Assembly: GCA_910584575.1 (NCBI GenBank)
Contig: CAJUBG010000092.1
Coordinates: 1 to 8,212, forward strand
From: an uncultured Dorea sp.
Lineage (GTDB): Bacteria > Bacillota > Clostridia > Lachnospirales > Lachnospiraceae
Length of the DNA stretch: 8,212 bases
Direction: 5' to 3'
The translations under genes and the position numbers were made by a program. Below the pieces are notes generated by a model that searched no databases, was not told the DNA's origin, and saw nothing but the letters and a program-made list of their open reading frames with translations. Shown here piece after piece: positions 1 to 6,252 of this stretch (its first letter is position 1; the number at the start of each line of letters is the position of its first letter).

Positions 1-8
1 TGAACAGT

Positions 9-506
9 ATGAAGAAGCGGTGGATCTCCCTGTACGTGGAGAACCAGGTGGGTGTTCTTTCTAAGATTTCCGGACTGTTTTCCGGAAAGTCCTACAATCT
101 GGACAGCTTAACCGTGGGAACGACGGAGGATCCTACGGTTTCCAGGATGACGATTGCGACGGTCAGCGACGACGAGACCTTTGAGCAGATCAAGAAGCAG
201 CTAAACCGTCTGGTGGAGGTGATTAAGGTCATCGATTTTACGGATGTGTTCGTCAGGATGAAGGAGATTCTGTATGTGAAGGTGCAAAGATGTACGCCGG
301 AGGATAAGGCAGCGCTGTTCCAGATTGCGGAGACGTTCAAGGCGAAGGTAATCGATTACGGGAAGGACAGCCTGCTTCTGGAGTTCGTACAGACGGCGAC
401 GAAGAATGACGCTGTGATCAAGCTGATGAAGGAAGAATTTAAGGTGATAGAGGTAGTCAGGGGCGGAAGCGTCGGGATTGAATCCATCAGTATGATGGAA
501 CGGTAA
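9..506 (+). CDS. ilvN: Acetolactate synthase small (regulatory) subunit
   Basis: This is the regulatory subunit of acetolactate (acetohydroxyacid) synthase. It binds the catalytic subunit IlvB in the cytoplasm and gives feedback control by valine at the first common step of valine, leucine and isoleucine synthesis. The protein is 165 residues, the normal family length. An N-terminal ACT domain covers about residues 5-76, with the family pattern VENQVGVLSKISGLF followed by SYNLDSLTVG and a later DPTVSRMTI. G15 and N30 match positions known in E. coli IlvH (G14, N29) to matter for valine binding. The rest (about 84-165) is the IlvN C-terminal domain, ending in the typical RGGSVGI segment. The start is uncertain: no Shine-Dalgarno site is visible in bases 1-8, and bases 1-2 (TG) followed by AAC AGT are in frame, so an ATG may lie one base outside the window. 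The catalytic subunit is not in view. Identification is firm. Confidence 0.95.
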   Translation: MKKRWISLYVENQVGVLSKISGLFSGKSYNLDSLTVGTTEDPTVSRMTIATVSDDETFEQIKKQLNRLVEVIKVIDFTDVFVRMKEILYVKVQRCTPEDKAALFQIAETFKAKVIDYGKDSLLLEFVQTATKNDAVIKLMKEEFKVIEVVRGGSVGIESISMMER

Positions 507-509
507 TAG

Positions 510-538
510 TTGAATTTTAGGAAACTGAGTATTATAAT
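510..538 (+). promoter_or_regulatory. Sigma-A type promoter upstream of ilvE
   Basis: A -35 box TTGAAT (510-515) and a perfect -10 box TATAAT (533-538) are separated by exactly 17 bases. The -35 box matches four of six consensus positions. The promoter begins four bases after the ilvN stop codon and would start RNA near 545, giving a leader of about 60 bases before the ilvE start at 604. It is inferred from sequence only. It would let ilvE, and possibly the genes behind it, be transcribed apart from ilvN. Confidence 0.65.
513..527 (+). promoter_or_regulatory. CodY-box-like operator inside the ilvE promoter
   Basis: The 15 bases AATTTTAGGAAACTG match the known CodY consensus AATTTTCWGAAAATT at 11 of 15 positions, with mismatches at positions 7, 8, 13 and 15. 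The site overlaps the end of the -35 box and fills most of the spacer, where a bound repressor would block RNA polymerase. CodY is the branched-chain amino acid and GTP sensor of Firmicutes and commonly controls ilv genes. Four mismatches in an AT-rich stretch can arise by chance, so this is a candidate only. Confidence 0.35.
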
Positions 539-589
539 AGGTTAAAATAACATTTTGAAGAAATTGCAATATTATGGTAGTAGAAGAAC

Positions 590-594
590 GGAGG
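590..594 (+). promoter_or_regulatory. Shine-Dalgarno site that sets the ilvE start
   Basis: GGAGG lies nine bases before the ATG at 604. The upstream in-frame ATG at 574 has only AT-rich sequence before it and no usable site. This decides the start in favour of 604. Confidence 0.8.
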
Positions 595-603
595 ACTCGA
601 AAG

Positions 604-1629
604 ATGGAGAAGAAGAATATTGATTGGTCAAACCTTGGATTTGGATATATTGAGACGGATCAGAGATACGTTTCCCACTACAAGGATGGAGAGTGGGATG
701 AAGGCGGGCTGACCTCCGATGCTAATGTGGTAATCAATGAGTGTGCGTGCGTACTTCAGTATGCACAGACTTGTTTTGAGGGCTTGAAGGCGTATACGAC
801 ACAGGACGGGCATATTGTGATGTTCCGTCCGGACCTGAATGCAAAGCGGATGGCGGATACGGCGAAGCGGCTTGAGATGGCTGTGTTCCCGGAGGAGAGG
901 TTTCTTGATGCCGTGCATAAAACCGTGGAGGCGAATGCAGCGTATGTTCCGCCCTATGGCTCTGGCGCGACGCTTTATGTGCGGCCTTATCTCTTTGGCT
1001 CGAATGCAGTCATTGGGGTAAAACCGGCAGAGGAGTATCAGTTCCGTGTGTTTACCACTCCGGTAGGGCCGTATTTTAAGGGCGGCGCAAAGCCGATTAC
1101 CATCCGTGTCTGTGATTTTGACAGGGCGGCGCCCCACGGGACAGGACATGTGAAGGCAGGGCTTAACTATGCTATGAGCCTTCACGCCATTGTAGACGCC
1201 CATAACCAGGGATATGATGAGAATATGTACCTTGACGCGGCTACCAGGACGAAGGTGGAGGAGACAGGAGGCGCGAATTTCCTGTTTGTGACAAGGGATG
1301 GCAAGGTGGTAACGCCCAAGTCAGACACCATTCTTCCCTCTATCACGAGACGTTCTTTGATGTATGTGGCGGAGAAATATCTTGGCCTTCAAGTGGAGGA
1401 ACGGGAGGTGCCGTTTGAAGAAGTGAAGGAATTCGCTGAGTGCGGTCTGTGCGGCACGGCTGCGGTCATTTCTCCGGTAGGAAAAGTGGTTGATCATGGG
1501 AAGGAGATCTGTTTCCCAAGCGGAATGGATGCAATGGGACCGGTGACAAAGAAGCTGTATGATACGCTGACAGGAATCCAGATGGGGCAGCTTGAGGCTC
1601 CCAAAGGATGGATTCATGTAGTCTGCTAA
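604..1629 (+). CDS. ilvE: Branched-chain amino acid aminotransferase
   Basis: This PLP enzyme performs the last step of valine, leucine and isoleucine synthesis, moving an amino group from glutamate to the branched 2-oxo acids; it can also run in the degradative direction. From the ATG at 604 it has 341 residues, usual for the longer (eukaryotic-like, type II) BCAT group. Visible features are the QYAQTCFEGLKAY segment near residues 52-64, RPDLNAKRM near 75-83, the PLP-binding lysine K184 in GTGHVKAGLNYA, and the cofactor-contacting glutamate E220 in EETGGANFLFV. The substrate loop GTAAVISPV is at about 284-292. The CxxC redox switch of human BCATs falls on A and S here, although an unrelated CGLC lies at 280-283. 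A longer start at 574 would add ten residues (MVVEERRTRK) but has no ribosome site. It follows ilvN by 97 bases and has its own predicted promoter. Confidence 0.95.
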   Translation: MEKKNIDWSNLGFGYIETDQRYVSHYKDGEWDEGGLTSDANVVINECACVLQYAQTCFEGLKAYTTQDGHIVMFRPDLNAKRMADTAKRLEMAVFPEERFLDAVHKTVEANAAYVPPYGSGATLYVRPYLFGSNAVIGVKPAEEYQFRVFTTPVGPYFKGGAKPITIRVCDFDRAAPHGTGHVKAGLNYAMSLHAIVDAHNQGYDENMYLDAATRTKVEETGGANFLFVTRDGKVVTPKSDTILPSITRRSLMYVAEKYLGLQVEEREVPFEEVKEFAECGLCGTAAVISPVGKVVDHGKEICFPSGMDAMGPVTKKLYDTLTGIQMGQLEAPKGWIHVVC

Positions 1630-1655
1630 AGCAGGAATGCCATCTGGCAGTTCAT

Positions 1656-1661
1656 TAGGTG
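1656..1661 (+). promoter_or_regulatory. Shine-Dalgarno site that sets the kinase start
   Basis: AGGTGA matches the right half of the ideal AGGAGGTGA and lies nine bases before the ATG at 1671. The alternative GTG at 1659 is inside this site and has no comparable sequence upstream. The ATG at 1671 is therefore preferred. Confidence 0.6.
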
Positions 1662-1670
1662 AAATATTTT

Positions 1671-4241
1671 ATGAGGAATAGGGAAATAAAAAGTGGGGCG
1701 CGCAGGAGGGCTGCGTTGATTGTTCCGTTTTTGCTTGTTTTTTGTATTCTGGGTATAGTTGTATATTCAGTTGCCCAGAGAATATCAGAGGAGATGTCTC
1801 TGTCAGCAATCAATAACCTGGATGAAAGTCTGGACCTGATTGGGAACACAATTGAGACGATTCTGGGAAAAGAGGCGGAGTTTCAGGTCTTAATCGCCCA
1901 GGAGATGGCAGATTCAAAGGAACCAGAGGAGTTTGTACTTTCTTATGAACGGAACAGCACGATGGTTAAGCTCTCTCTGATTCGTGCAGGAGAGACGGAA
2001 GGAATTTCAAATACAGGCGAGGTGTTTACGGAGAAGGAATTGGATTTCTCGGCGGGAAAGACTGTGGATGGGCTGCCACTCTCCAGTTCTTACATCAATG
2101 ATATGGGGACTTGGGCGTATACAATGAAGTGTCCGGTCAATACAGAGAATGATGAGGTTGGAACGCTCTATATTGAGTATATCTATGATTCCTTTGATGA
2201 AGCGCTGCCTAATGATTTTTATGACAGTGAAGCAACGCTCTATTTGATGGACGCTGCCAGCCGGAAGTTCGTCATGAAGCCTAAGGGAATGGGAGAGAGG
2301 GATGCAGGGCATCTGAATTTGAACGATTTTTATCATGCCAATAAGATCAGTGAGGAGGATGTTAAGAAAGCGGTGAATGATCATATCAACGCAGGGGAGA
2401 ATATGATGTTTTACCATAACATACAGAATCAGGAATCTCTGATCTACATGTGGTCTGTGAATGACGGCGTGGTTTATCTGATTGGATATGTGCCTGTCCA
2501 GGCGATACAGAGGGAGGGCGACGCGGTCAATCAGAATATTTTTATTGTAGTTGCCGTGATGCTGCTGGCTTTTGTTAGCTGGTGCTTGTTCTATCTGTTT
2601 TTTGAGAGACAGCAGAGGAAGGTTCAGAAGGACAGGGAGGCAGAGAGGGAGCTCCATAATAAGCAGTTGACAGAGGCTTTGCAGGCCGCGCAGATTGCAA
2701 ACAATTCTAAGACTACGTTTCTCTCTAATATGTCCCACGATATCCGTACGCCCATGAATGCGATTCTGGGTTTTGCAACCCTGCTTGCCAAGGATGTGGA
2801 TAATCCGGAGAAGGTGTGGGAATATACGAAGAAGATTACTGCCTCCGGCCAGCATCTTTTGAGCCTGATTAACGACGTGCTGGATATTTCCAAGATTGAG
2901 AGTGGAAAGGTTGTCCTTTCAATCGGGGAATTTGCGCTGAAAGACATGGTTTCTTCTATCGATGCCATCATTCGTCCGGCGGCAAAGGCAAAGGGCCAGA
3001 TTTTTGATATTGCGGTAACGGGGATCAAGCATGAGCATTTAATAGGCGACGAGACGAGGATTAACCAGATTCTGATTAATCTTCTGTCTAATTCGGTGAA
3101 ATATACCCAGGAGGGCGGCAATATCTGGCTTCGTATTATCGGGCTTGAGCAACATTCCAATCAGTTTGAACGTGTCAGGATTGAGGTGGAGGACAATGGC
3201 TACGGAATGACGCCGGAGTTTCTTGAGACGATTTTTGATCCGTTTACAAGGGCGGAGAACAGCACGACGAATAAGGTGCAGGGAACCGGTCTTGGTATGG
3301 CCATCACGAAGAATATCGTCGAGCTCATGGGCGGGATGATCGAGGTATTCAGTGAGGTGAATCTGGGAAGCCTGTTTACCGTGGATCTGGAGTTGCGTAT
3401 ACCTAATATTGAGGTGGATGAAAAGTTCTGGGAACGGAAGGGCATCAAGAGGATTCTGGTAGTGGACGACGAACCGAATATGTGTGATAATGTCCGTCTG
3501 CTGATGGAGGATACCGGCGTTCAGGTGGATGCGGCGCATAGCGGGGAGGAAGCCTTGAGGATGAGAACCTGTGAAAGCGAAGGTGATTATGATATAGTTC
3601 TGGTGGACTTAAGAATGCCGGCGATGGACGGGATTGAGACGGCAAGGCAGATGAAAAGAGCCTGTGCCAAAGACGTCCCCATTTTTCTTATGACGTCTCA
3701 CGATTTGGGTGAACTGCAGGAGGAAGCGCTGGAGGCAGGAATCGATGGATTTCTTTCCAAGCCGTTTTTTGTCGCTCCTTTTAAGGAGAAGCTCTTGGAG
3801 ATCTTTGATGAACGCGGCATGGAGACTCAGAATAAGCTTGTGCAGGAGGCAGGATCTATTGCGGGCCGGCATTTTCTTGTGGCGGAGGATAATGAGATCA
3901 ATGCGGAGATCATTGAGGAGCTTCTGGATATGGAGGAGGCAACCTGTGAGATTGTGGGGAATGGTAAGCTTGCGGTAGAGCGTTTCAGCGAAGAAGCTGT
4001 GGGAAGATTCGACGCGATTCTGATGGATATTCAGATGCCGGTGATGAATGGCTATGAGGCGTCAAGGGCAATTCGGGCGTTGAACCGTCAGGATGCGAAG
4101 ATGATACGGATTATTGCCATGACTGCCAATGCATTTTCCGAGGATGTCAAGGACGCTTTGGACGCGGGTATGGACGCGCACATAGCGAAGCCTGTGGATA
4201 TGGAGTTATTAAAGCAGACACTCAGCCTGTATCTGCGATGA
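1671..4241 (+). CDS. Membrane-bound hybrid sensor histidine kinase with two receiver domains
   Basis: An 856-residue hybrid sensor kinase; positions count from the ATG at 1671. After a basic N-terminus, a membrane segment (about 15-35) leads into an extracellular sensor region of about 255 residues, then a second membrane segment (about 290-311). The sensor has no motif I can name; its size and placement fit a Cache-like domain, which is inference. A charged helix (312-345) joins the HisKA domain with the phosphorylated H356 in NMSHDIRTPMNAI. The ATPase domain shows the N box around N474, G1 EDNGYGM (D508), F box FDPF and G2 GTGLGMAI (538-545). Receiver 1 (about 593-714) has D599/D600, phosphoacceptor D646, T675 and K697. 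Receiver 2 (about 733-856) has E739/D740, D786, T818 and K840. Both receivers look active. There is no HPt or DNA-binding domain, so the output partner is elsewhere. It begins 41 bases after ilvE and is followed closely by a binding lipoprotein. A GTG start at 1659 would add four residues. Confidence 0.92.
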   Translation: MRNREIKSGARRRAALIVPFLLVFCILGIVVYSVAQRISEEMSLSAINNLDESLDLIGNTIETILGKEAEFQVLIAQEMADSKEPEEFVLSYERNSTMVKLSLIRAGETEGISNTGEVFTEKELDFSAGKTVDGLPLSSSYINDMGTWAYTMKCPVNTENDEVGTLYIEYIYDSFDEALPNDFYDSEATLYLMDAASRKFVMKPKGMGERDAGHLNLNDFYHANKISEEDVKKAVNDHINAGENMMFYHNIQNQESLIYMWSVNDGVVYLIGYVPVQAIQREGDAVNQNIFIVVAVMLLAFVSWCLFYLFFERQQRKVQKDREAERELHNKQLTEALQAAQIANNSKTTFLSNMSHDIRTPMNAILGFATLLAKDVDNPEKVWEYTKKITASGQHLLSLINDVLDISKIESGKVVLSIGEFALKDMVSSIDAIIRPAAKAKGQIFDIAVTGIKHEHLIGDETRINQILINLLSNSVKYTQEGGNIWLRIIGLEQHSNQFERVRIEVEDNGYGMTPEFLETIFDPFTRAENSTTNKVQGTGLGMAITKNIVELMGGMIEVFSEVNLGSLFTVDLELRIPNIEVDEKFWERKGIKRILVVDDEPNMCDNVRLLMEDTGVQVDAAHSGEEALRMRTCESEGDYDIVLVDLRMPAMDGIETARQMKRACAKDVPIFLMTSHDLGELQEEALEAGIDGFLSKPFFVAPFKEKLLEIFDERGMETQNKLVQEAGSIAGRHFLVAEDNEINAEIIEELLDMEEATCEIVGNGKLAVERFSEEAVGRFDAILMDIQMPVMNGYEASRAIRALNRQDAKMIRIIAMTANAFSEDVKDALDAGMDAHIAKPVDMELLKQTLSLYLR

Positions 4242-4254
4242 AAGAGAGGAAGTA

Positions 4255-4323
4255 ATGAAGAAATGTTTTAAGAGGGCGGCAGCGCTGCTTGCCGGTGTTA
4301 TGGTTATTGTGACGGCGGCATGC
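4255..4323 (+). other. Lipoprotein signal peptide and lipobox
   Basis: This stretch codes residues 1-23 of the binding protein: two lysines, FKR, a hydrophobic stretch of Ala, Leu, Val and Ile, and TAAC. The cysteine codon is at 4321-4323. Cleavage by signal peptidase II before C23 and lipid attachment would anchor the protein on the outer face of the membrane, next to the kinase sensor domain. The threonine at -3 is less common than leucine but allowed. Confidence 0.8.
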
Positions 4324-5556
4324 AGCAAAAAGATAGATTCTACCGAAAATCTTGCCAAGAATAATGAGGAGGAGGAGAAGATTGTCGTTCTGTTCGCACC
4401 TATGGAGAGGTCGAGGCCGGATGCCAAAAATGTTGCAAGGACGGCCTTTGACAAGACTGTTATCATGGCAGAGGAGAAGCTTGATCTGAAAGTTGAGTAC
4501 AATACTTATACTTCTGAGAATTACCAGGAGAAATCCTATGATGACGTGGTGATTGACCGTATACGGAATAATATGGATGATTTCTATCTGCTGAATCCGG
4601 ACGTTCTTCAGAAAACAGGGGCAGAGGGGCTGCTTGAGGATCTTTCAGGGCTTGACTGTGCAAAGAATCTCAGGGAGGTCGTTAAGACGGCGAATACAGT
4701 AGATGGAAAACTGGTGGGGATTCCTCAGGAGGTGGTGGTCTACGGGCTGTTTGTGAACAAGGATATGTTTGATGAATATAATCTTGAGCTTCCCAATACG
4801 CCGGAGGAGTTTCTGGAGTGCTGCAAGGTGTTCAAGGAAAATGGAATTGAGACACCGGTTGGGGCGAACCGCTGGTGGCTGGAGACATTCGTGTTTGCGC
4901 AGGCGTATGCAGACCTGTATAACGGAGGAGATGTTGAAGCTGAGATTGAGGCGTTGAACAGCGGAGAGAGTAAATATAGTACGTATATGCGGCCTGGGTT
5001 CGAGTATCTGAAGGAAATGATGGATTTGGGGTATATTGACGCTGAAAGGGCGTACACTTATGAGGCGATTGAGGGGGAGGGACCTGATTTCATGGCTCAG
5101 AAGACGCCGATTGTTATGGCATACTGGGGCGCGGCTAACGCCGATACAGCTTACGGGAAGCCGGATTTCAATCTTCGGGTCATTGGTTTCCCAAGTGAAC
5201 AGGGGCAGATGCCGGTAATGTCTATGACCGGAATGTCGGTTGGAGTCAATGCAGAGAATAAGAAGGATGCCCTGGATGTTTTGGAGGTAATCCTGTCGGA
5301 TGAGGCCCTTCAGGTTTATGCGGAGACGAACAAGGTGATTTCTCCGTCTAAGAATGTGGAGGTGAATTGTATTCCGGCGCTTAAGCCTTTAAATGACCTG
5401 GTGAATGAAGGTACTTATGTCCTTGCAAGCAATGCAGGCATGAAGGTGGAACAGTGGGGGAATACCTGCCTGATTGTGCGAAAGCTGATGGAGGGGGCTT
5501 CTGTGGAGGAGTGCATGGCGGAGTTTGACAGGCTGCAGGAGGAATCGTTGAAATAA
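4255..5556 (+). CDS. Extracellular solute-binding lipoprotein (ABC sugar-binding type)
   Basis: A 433-residue lipoprotein of the extracellular solute-binding family related to ABC sugar-binding proteins. The signal peptide has a basic start (KKCFKR), a hydrophobic core and a lipobox TAAC with the lipidated cysteine at C23, followed by an acidic linker (NNEEEEK, 36-42). The mature part shows family features: a strand start KIVVLFAP, an N-lobe end GKLVGIPQEVVVYGLFVNKD (151-170) with the following PNTPEEFLECC, aromatic W207-W208, and FMAQKTPIVMAYWGA (279-293). It starts 13 bases after the kinase stop with AGAGG at 4245-4249 as ribosome site, so the two are surely co-transcribed. No permease or ATPase gene is next to it, so it more likely serves as a ligand receptor for the kinase than as an uptake component. 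The ligand cannot be read from sequence; a sugar or oligosaccharide is a family-based guess. Confidence 0.88.
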   Translation: MKKCFKRAAALLAGVMVIVTAACSKKIDSTENLAKNNEEEEKIVVLFAPMERSRPDAKNVARTAFDKTVIMAEEKLDLKVEYNTYTSENYQEKSYDDVVIDRIRNNMDDFYLLNPDVLQKTGAEGLLEDLSGLDCAKNLREVVKTANTVDGKLVGIPQEVVVYGLFVNKDMFDEYNLELPNTPEEFLECCKVFKENGIETPVGANRWWLETFVFAQAYADLYNGGDVEAEIEALNSGESKYSTYMRPGFEYLKEMMDLGYIDAERAYTYEAIEGEGPDFMAQKTPIVMAYWGAANADTAYGKPDFNLRVIGFPSEQGQMPVMSMTGMSVGVNAENKKDALDVLEVILSDEALQVYAETNKVISPSKNVEVNCIPALKPLNDLVNEGTYVLASNAGMKVEQWGNTCLIVRKLMEGASVEECMAEFDRLQEESLK

Positions 5557-5565
5557 GTTTGAAAA

Positions 5566-5569
5566 GGAG
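5566..5569 (+). promoter_or_regulatory. Shine-Dalgarno site that sets the trmR start
   Basis: GGAG, within AAAAGGAG, ends eight bases before the GTG at 5578. The upstream in-frame GTG at 5569 overlaps the site by one base and cannot use it. The start at 5578 also gives an N-terminus of usual length for the family. Confidence 0.75.
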
Positions 5570-5577
5570 TGGCCTCA

Positions 5578-6225
5578 GTGATAGTTGATGATAGGATGAT
5601 TACGTATATCCGTTCTCTGGAAGGCCCTGAGAATCCTGTGATTGAGAAGATTGAACAGGAGGCAATAGATACACACGTACCGATTATCCGTAAGGAAACC
5701 CAGAGTTTCCTGAAGGTAATTCTGATGATGAAACAGCCGTCCCGAATCTTAGAGATAGGGACGGCTATTGGTTTTTCTGCAATCTTGATGAGTGAGTATC
5801 TGCCAGAGGACGGGCATATTACAACAATAGAGAAATACGAGAAAAGAATCCCCATTGCAAGGGAGAATTTCAGGCGTGCAGGAAAGGAGGGGCAGATAAC
5901 TCTGATGGAGGGAGATGCCCTTGAAGTCATGAGGACTCTTACCGGACCCTATGATTTTATTTTTATGGACGCCGCAAAGGGGCAGTACATTCATTATCTG
6001 CCGGAGGCTCTGAGGCTTCTTTCGGATGGAGGGGTAATGATGTCGGATAATGTACTTCAGGACGGGGATGTGATTGAATCTCGGTTTGCTGTGGAGAGGC
6101 GTAACCGCACGATTCACAGCAGGATGCGGGAGTATCTCTATGAATTGAAGCATAACGCGAAGCTTCAGACGTCGATCCTGCCTCTGGGGGATGGGGTTGC
6201 CCTGAGTGTGAAGAAAAGTATATGA
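5578..6225 (+). CDS. trmR: tRNA 5-hydroxyuridine methyltransferase (O-methyltransferase family 3)
   Basis: This SAM-dependent O-methyltransferase very likely converts 5-hydroxyuridine at tRNA position 34 to 5-methoxyuridine, as shown for B. subtilis TrmR (YrrM). With the GTG at 5578 it has 215 residues, about the length of YrrM. The SAM-binding motif ILEIGTAIGFSA is at about 57-68, the acidic ribose-contacting residue is E85 in TTIEKYEKR, and EGDALE is at 111-116. Metal-ligand positions typical of the family are D131 in FMDAAKGQY and D157-N158 in MSDNVL. The HVPI segment near residue 33 and LPLGDGVALSVKK at the end are also as in YrrM. It follows the binding-protein gene by 21 bases and precedes the U32 gene by 27. 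A U32 protein that makes the hydroxyuridine substrate is the next gene in B. subtilis too, which supports this role over catechol or caffeoyl-CoA methyltransferase labels given to the same fold. Confidence 0.88.
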   Translation: MIVDDRMITYIRSLEGPENPVIEKIEQEAIDTHVPIIRKETQSFLKVILMMKQPSRILEIGTAIGFSAILMSEYLPEDGHITTIEKYEKRIPIARENFRRAGKEGQITLMEGDALEVMRTLTGPYDFIFMDAAKGQYIHYLPEALRLLSDGGVMMSDNVLQDGDVIESRFAVERRNRTIHSRMREYLYELKHNAKLQTSILPLGDGVALSVKKSI

Positions 6226-6239
6226 TGATTATGATATGT

Positions 6240-6244
6240 GGAGG
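6240..6244 (+). promoter_or_regulatory. Shine-Dalgarno site that sets the trhP start
   Basis: GGAGG lies eight bases before the ATG at 6253. An in-frame GTG at 6238 would translate the site itself (giving MEERG) and has no ribosome site of its own. The start at 6253 is therefore used. Confidence 0.8.
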
Positions 6245-6252
6245 AGAGAGGT

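Noticed and set aside
574..603. Longer ilvE start at the ATG at 574
   Set aside because: No Shine-Dalgarno site precedes it, while GGAGG at 590-594 is well placed for 604, and the added MVVEERRTRK does not look like aminotransferase sequence.
628..1203. 191-codon open frame on the minus strand within ilvE
   Set aside because: It is opposite a confidently identified enzyme, has no family resemblance, and is rich in Arg, His and Cys as expected from antisense reading.
1638..1649. Inverted repeat TGCC-ATCT-GGCA after ilvE as a possible terminator
   Set aside because: The stem has only four pairs and no T-run follows. It would not stop transcription reliably, so ilvE and the kinase gene may be co-transcribed.
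2007..2855. 282-codon open frame on the minus strand within the kinase gene
   Set aside because: It lies fully opposite the sensor and HisKA coding sequence, has no recognisable domain or ribosome site, and its low-complexity Leu/Ile/His-rich product is typical of antisense reading of a real gene.
5578..6225. Catechol or caffeoyl-CoA O-methyltransferase function
   Set aside because: These share the fold and motifs, but the close match to YrrM segments and the adjoining U32 gene favour tRNA methylation.
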